Below the pieces are notes generated by a model, which saw only the letters and a program-made list of their open reading frames with translations, was not told the DNA's origin and ran no database searches. Shown here in pieces: positions 61,344-64,000 of a DNA stretch of 64,000 nucleotides. Numbering within the stretch: position 1 is the first letter of the stretch; each line of letters begins with the position of its first letter. This DNA is from Smittium mucronatum. Lineage: Eukaryota; Kickxellomycota; Harpellomycetes; Harpellales; Legeriomycetaceae. The stretch is taken from positions 1-64,000 of the forward strand of contig LSSL01000233.1 in the NCBI GenBank assembly GCA_001953115.1, in the 5' to 3' direction. A program made the position numbers and the translations under genes.

Positions 61344-64000
61344 CCGATGATTAAATTTCATTAAAGTCAATTTTTTACATAGAGAAAGATTCTTTTTTTG
61401 TAAATAATCTCCAATATTGGTATATCAGTTAATATTATTTCAAAAAAATTGATAATATACACCGCTGTCTTTATACTTTGCAGCTTCAAATTTGCTTTTT
61501 TGGTGATAAAGCTAATTTAAAATATATTTTTTCGATATTTTTGAAACCCCTTTATTTACCTTGAATTTATGTCCAATGTAATGTTGAGCAATGAAACTTT
61601 AAAAGAATCTTTTGAATATCAATAAAAATTTATGTTTCAGTTAGAAAAAAATTCATTGATATTTAAGTTTCAAGTATAATCAGTTCATATAAGATTTTTT
61701 GTTATGCAATGAGTGCAGAGTGAATAATCCCCAGAAAAATATTTTAAAATTTATTATATAACATTTAATGCTAAACTTAAACTAGAAAGGGGCTAATTTG
61801 AATAAATTTGAAAGTCATATTTTAATTGAGGCGAATTGAAATGATATAAAAATTAATTAAAAGTTTAAAATTAGAAAAGAGGTAAGAGGGAAGAGGGAAG
61901 GATAATTCGAAAAATAGAGCAAGTTTATCATAAATCACAAGACCTGGAATTAGAGTTGTATTTAAATTTAAATACTAATATTAGATTAAATTAATGTTTA
62001 TATAGACAAAAAATAAGCATTAATTTGTTTTTTTGCAAAATAAAAGGTGAAATCTGGTTTTTTAAACTTTATGAAATCTTATTTCAGAAGATACTGAAGT
62101 GAATTTTGTCACGAGAAGCGGGTTTTTAAAGAATTTTAAGAAAAATAAACGAGTTAAAACGTATATTTTTTGGTAAAAAAATATATAAACTATATAATTT
62201 CTACTAAATATCTTTCCAGATAAGCTGTGTGGGTAAATAAAGGTAAAAATTACCATCCATATCAAGAATTTATCTTATTCTTTTAGATTTTTAACTTCAA
62301 TTAAACTAATTCCACTGTAAAACAATTTCTCAGATAAAATTAATTGTTATAAAGGGAAAATATGTGTTGAGGTTCAAATCTTCAAAATTAAAGTTAAATA
62401 TATTATGTAAAAATTCAACCTATGGTCTTAAACTGAATCAATGAATTTATATAGCCACTTATACCAATCTAAATTGATTTTTAGCTCCAAAAAACCTCTC
62501 TAGATGATTAATTATATTTTTAGAATATTTTAATTAAAAATAAAATATTTAGAGAGTATTTCCGAGCCAAGAAAAGAAAAAATTTATTGGTATTTTTTCA
62601 ATGAATCGATATACATTTTAAAAGGTTTTTTATATTTAATAATTCTTATCTCACTCAAATTAATCGATTAAGATATGCAGAGAATTGGTCTTTTTTTTTA
62701 CCTCCCACCCCTTCACATCTCAAAAACTTGATATATATATATAATTCAAGTTATCTTAGTAGGAATTTTCAACAATATAATATCTCCTTGGAATAAAAAT
62801 GATTCGAATTGATAAATTCTCAGAAAAAAGTTAATATAAAAAGTTTTTAGCTATAATTAAAGATCAATAAAGTCCTTTTAAATCTTCTGAGTCTAGAGAA
62901 TGTGTAAAAATGCCATTCCCTGGGTTGCGGACAAAAATTCCTGATATACGACTTAAATAATTACCAAATTAAAATTGATTTGATTAAATATTGGTACAAC
63001 CTGGAAATATAAAATTAATTTTAATAGATGATTTTATAGAGCATGGCGGGAATCCAAAATAATCATATTTCTCTGAATATGGATAAAATAAAAACCTTAA
63101 AAATTATTTTTTAGCTTTTCCTGGTGAAAATCGGATATTAAAAATTAAAATGTAAGTATTATTTATAAGGGGATATCTATTATTTAAAAAAGATATAAAA
63201 TATAAATCACGTACTAGATAATAATAACTAAAGCTAAAATTTTAATATAATAGCACTATGAAATAAGCATGTTACTAAATAAAGAATAAAAATACCCAAT
63301 ATTGGATATTTATAGTTAAAAATAAGGACAAATTATGCAGTTAATACTTTTTTTCTTTTTTTTAAAAGGGAATTTATTTATAATGTTTAAATACTAAATA
63401 AATGAGCGTCCTCGTTTAAAAAACCCGAAGCATTATTGTGTGATTTTTAGTAGAGGATATCATTTTATATCAATAAAATGATTATTTCGTTATTTTAAAA
63501 AATTAATACCATTTTTATTCGACACAGATATAGTAAAATTACTTATAAATTATAATCACCTACTTGTGTTATTTATAAAAATTTCCAAGATTATCTGCCC
63601 CTATTTATAAGCAATATCAAATTTTAAGTATCTTCTAAAAATAAAAAGAGAAAATTATTTAATATTCTTCTAGAATATTATTGCAACAATTGATATAATT
63701 ATTTTATGTTTTATGTAATCAATCTTGGGTTTAGGGGGTCTATTTCATTTTAATTTTCCGAAAAAAAAAATTAAAAAAATAGTGAGAACACATACTTTTA
63801 ATTCAATGTTTATATTTTATAGTAAATTAAATCGGCTCATAATATATATATATATATATTGATTGTGGATCTTTGGGTGGGGGGGGGGGGTTGTTGATTC
63901 GATCCCTACGTGATTGTTATTATATATTTCGAATACTATTATCCAAGAATAGGTGTAATTTATTATTATATGGAAAGTAAAAACTATCCAAAAAATTTAC
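61344..64000. other. AT-rich right end of the window
   Basis: No gene supported. Simple repeats are present: a (TA)n run near 63844-63860 followed by a run of 12 G at about 63879-63890. The frame at 62062-62265 is AT-rich and without motifs. Confidence 0.55.

Noticed and set aside
1..64000. CRISPR arrays, bacterial operons, rRNA or organellar genes
   Set aside because: No regularly spaced direct repeats, ribosome-binding-site-led gene runs or rRNA-like blocks were seen. Introns and gene content show eukaryotic nuclear DNA.

Overview
The window looks like nuclear DNA of an AT-rich, intron-containing, probably early-diverging fungus. It carries a fungal-type Svf1-like protein, a pyruvate dehydrogenase kinase that ends without the animal C-terminal tail, a BRCA2 orthologue and a fungal-sized profilin. 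Introns are GT-AG and mostly 60-330 nt. Most intergenic DNA is very A+T-rich with A/T homopolymers and a few isolated poly-G/C runs. A Kickxellomycotina/Zoopagomycota-type or chytrid-type host is my guess. An anaerobic (Neocallimastigomycete) fungus is less likely because a mitochondrial PDH kinase is present. Exon models come from reading splice signals and frame continuity by eye; no transcript or database search was available.

Layout. 1-4.7 kb: AT-rich, no gene seen. About 4.7-8.0 kb: eroded Ty3/gypsy retrotransposon (minus strand). About 9.3-13.1 kb: eroded DIRS-like tyrosine-recombinase retrotransposon (plus). 13.7-16.6 kb: Harbinger-like DNA transposon with unusually long (~295 bp) terminal inverted repeats and a broken DDE transposase. 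16.7-17.7 kb: a truncated copy of a dispersed repeat and an integrase relic. 18.6-23.0 kb: gene cluster with PDH kinase (plus), a small lysine-rich protein (minus) and an Svf1-like protein (minus). 25.7-26.4 kb: dispersed repeat copy 2. 27.0-33.2 kb: a five-exon BRCA2 orthologue of about 1937 residues. 33.2-43.9 kb: AT-rich, with a Tc1/mariner-like relic near 36 kb. 44-47 kb: G-rich tracts, a sequencing gap and a 292-bp sequence repeated on both sides of it. 47.1-51.9 kb: second gene cluster with profilin (plus), a TPR-like/helical protein (minus), Got1 (minus) and an unrecognised three-exon gene (minus). 52-64 kb: AT-rich, with two further long-inverted-repeat elements, one enclosing dispersed repeat copy 3.

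The genes are unrelated housekeeping functions: control of pyruvate oxidation, recombination repair through Rad51, actin dynamics, and ER-Golgi transport or lipid-related survival. They do not form a pathway. The most unusual content is the repeat architecture: a group of long-TIR elements and a three-copy ~620-bp repeat of unknown class. The BRCA2 orthologue is also unusual, with one clear BRC repeat embedded in an array of half-BRC and FKxPFK modules.
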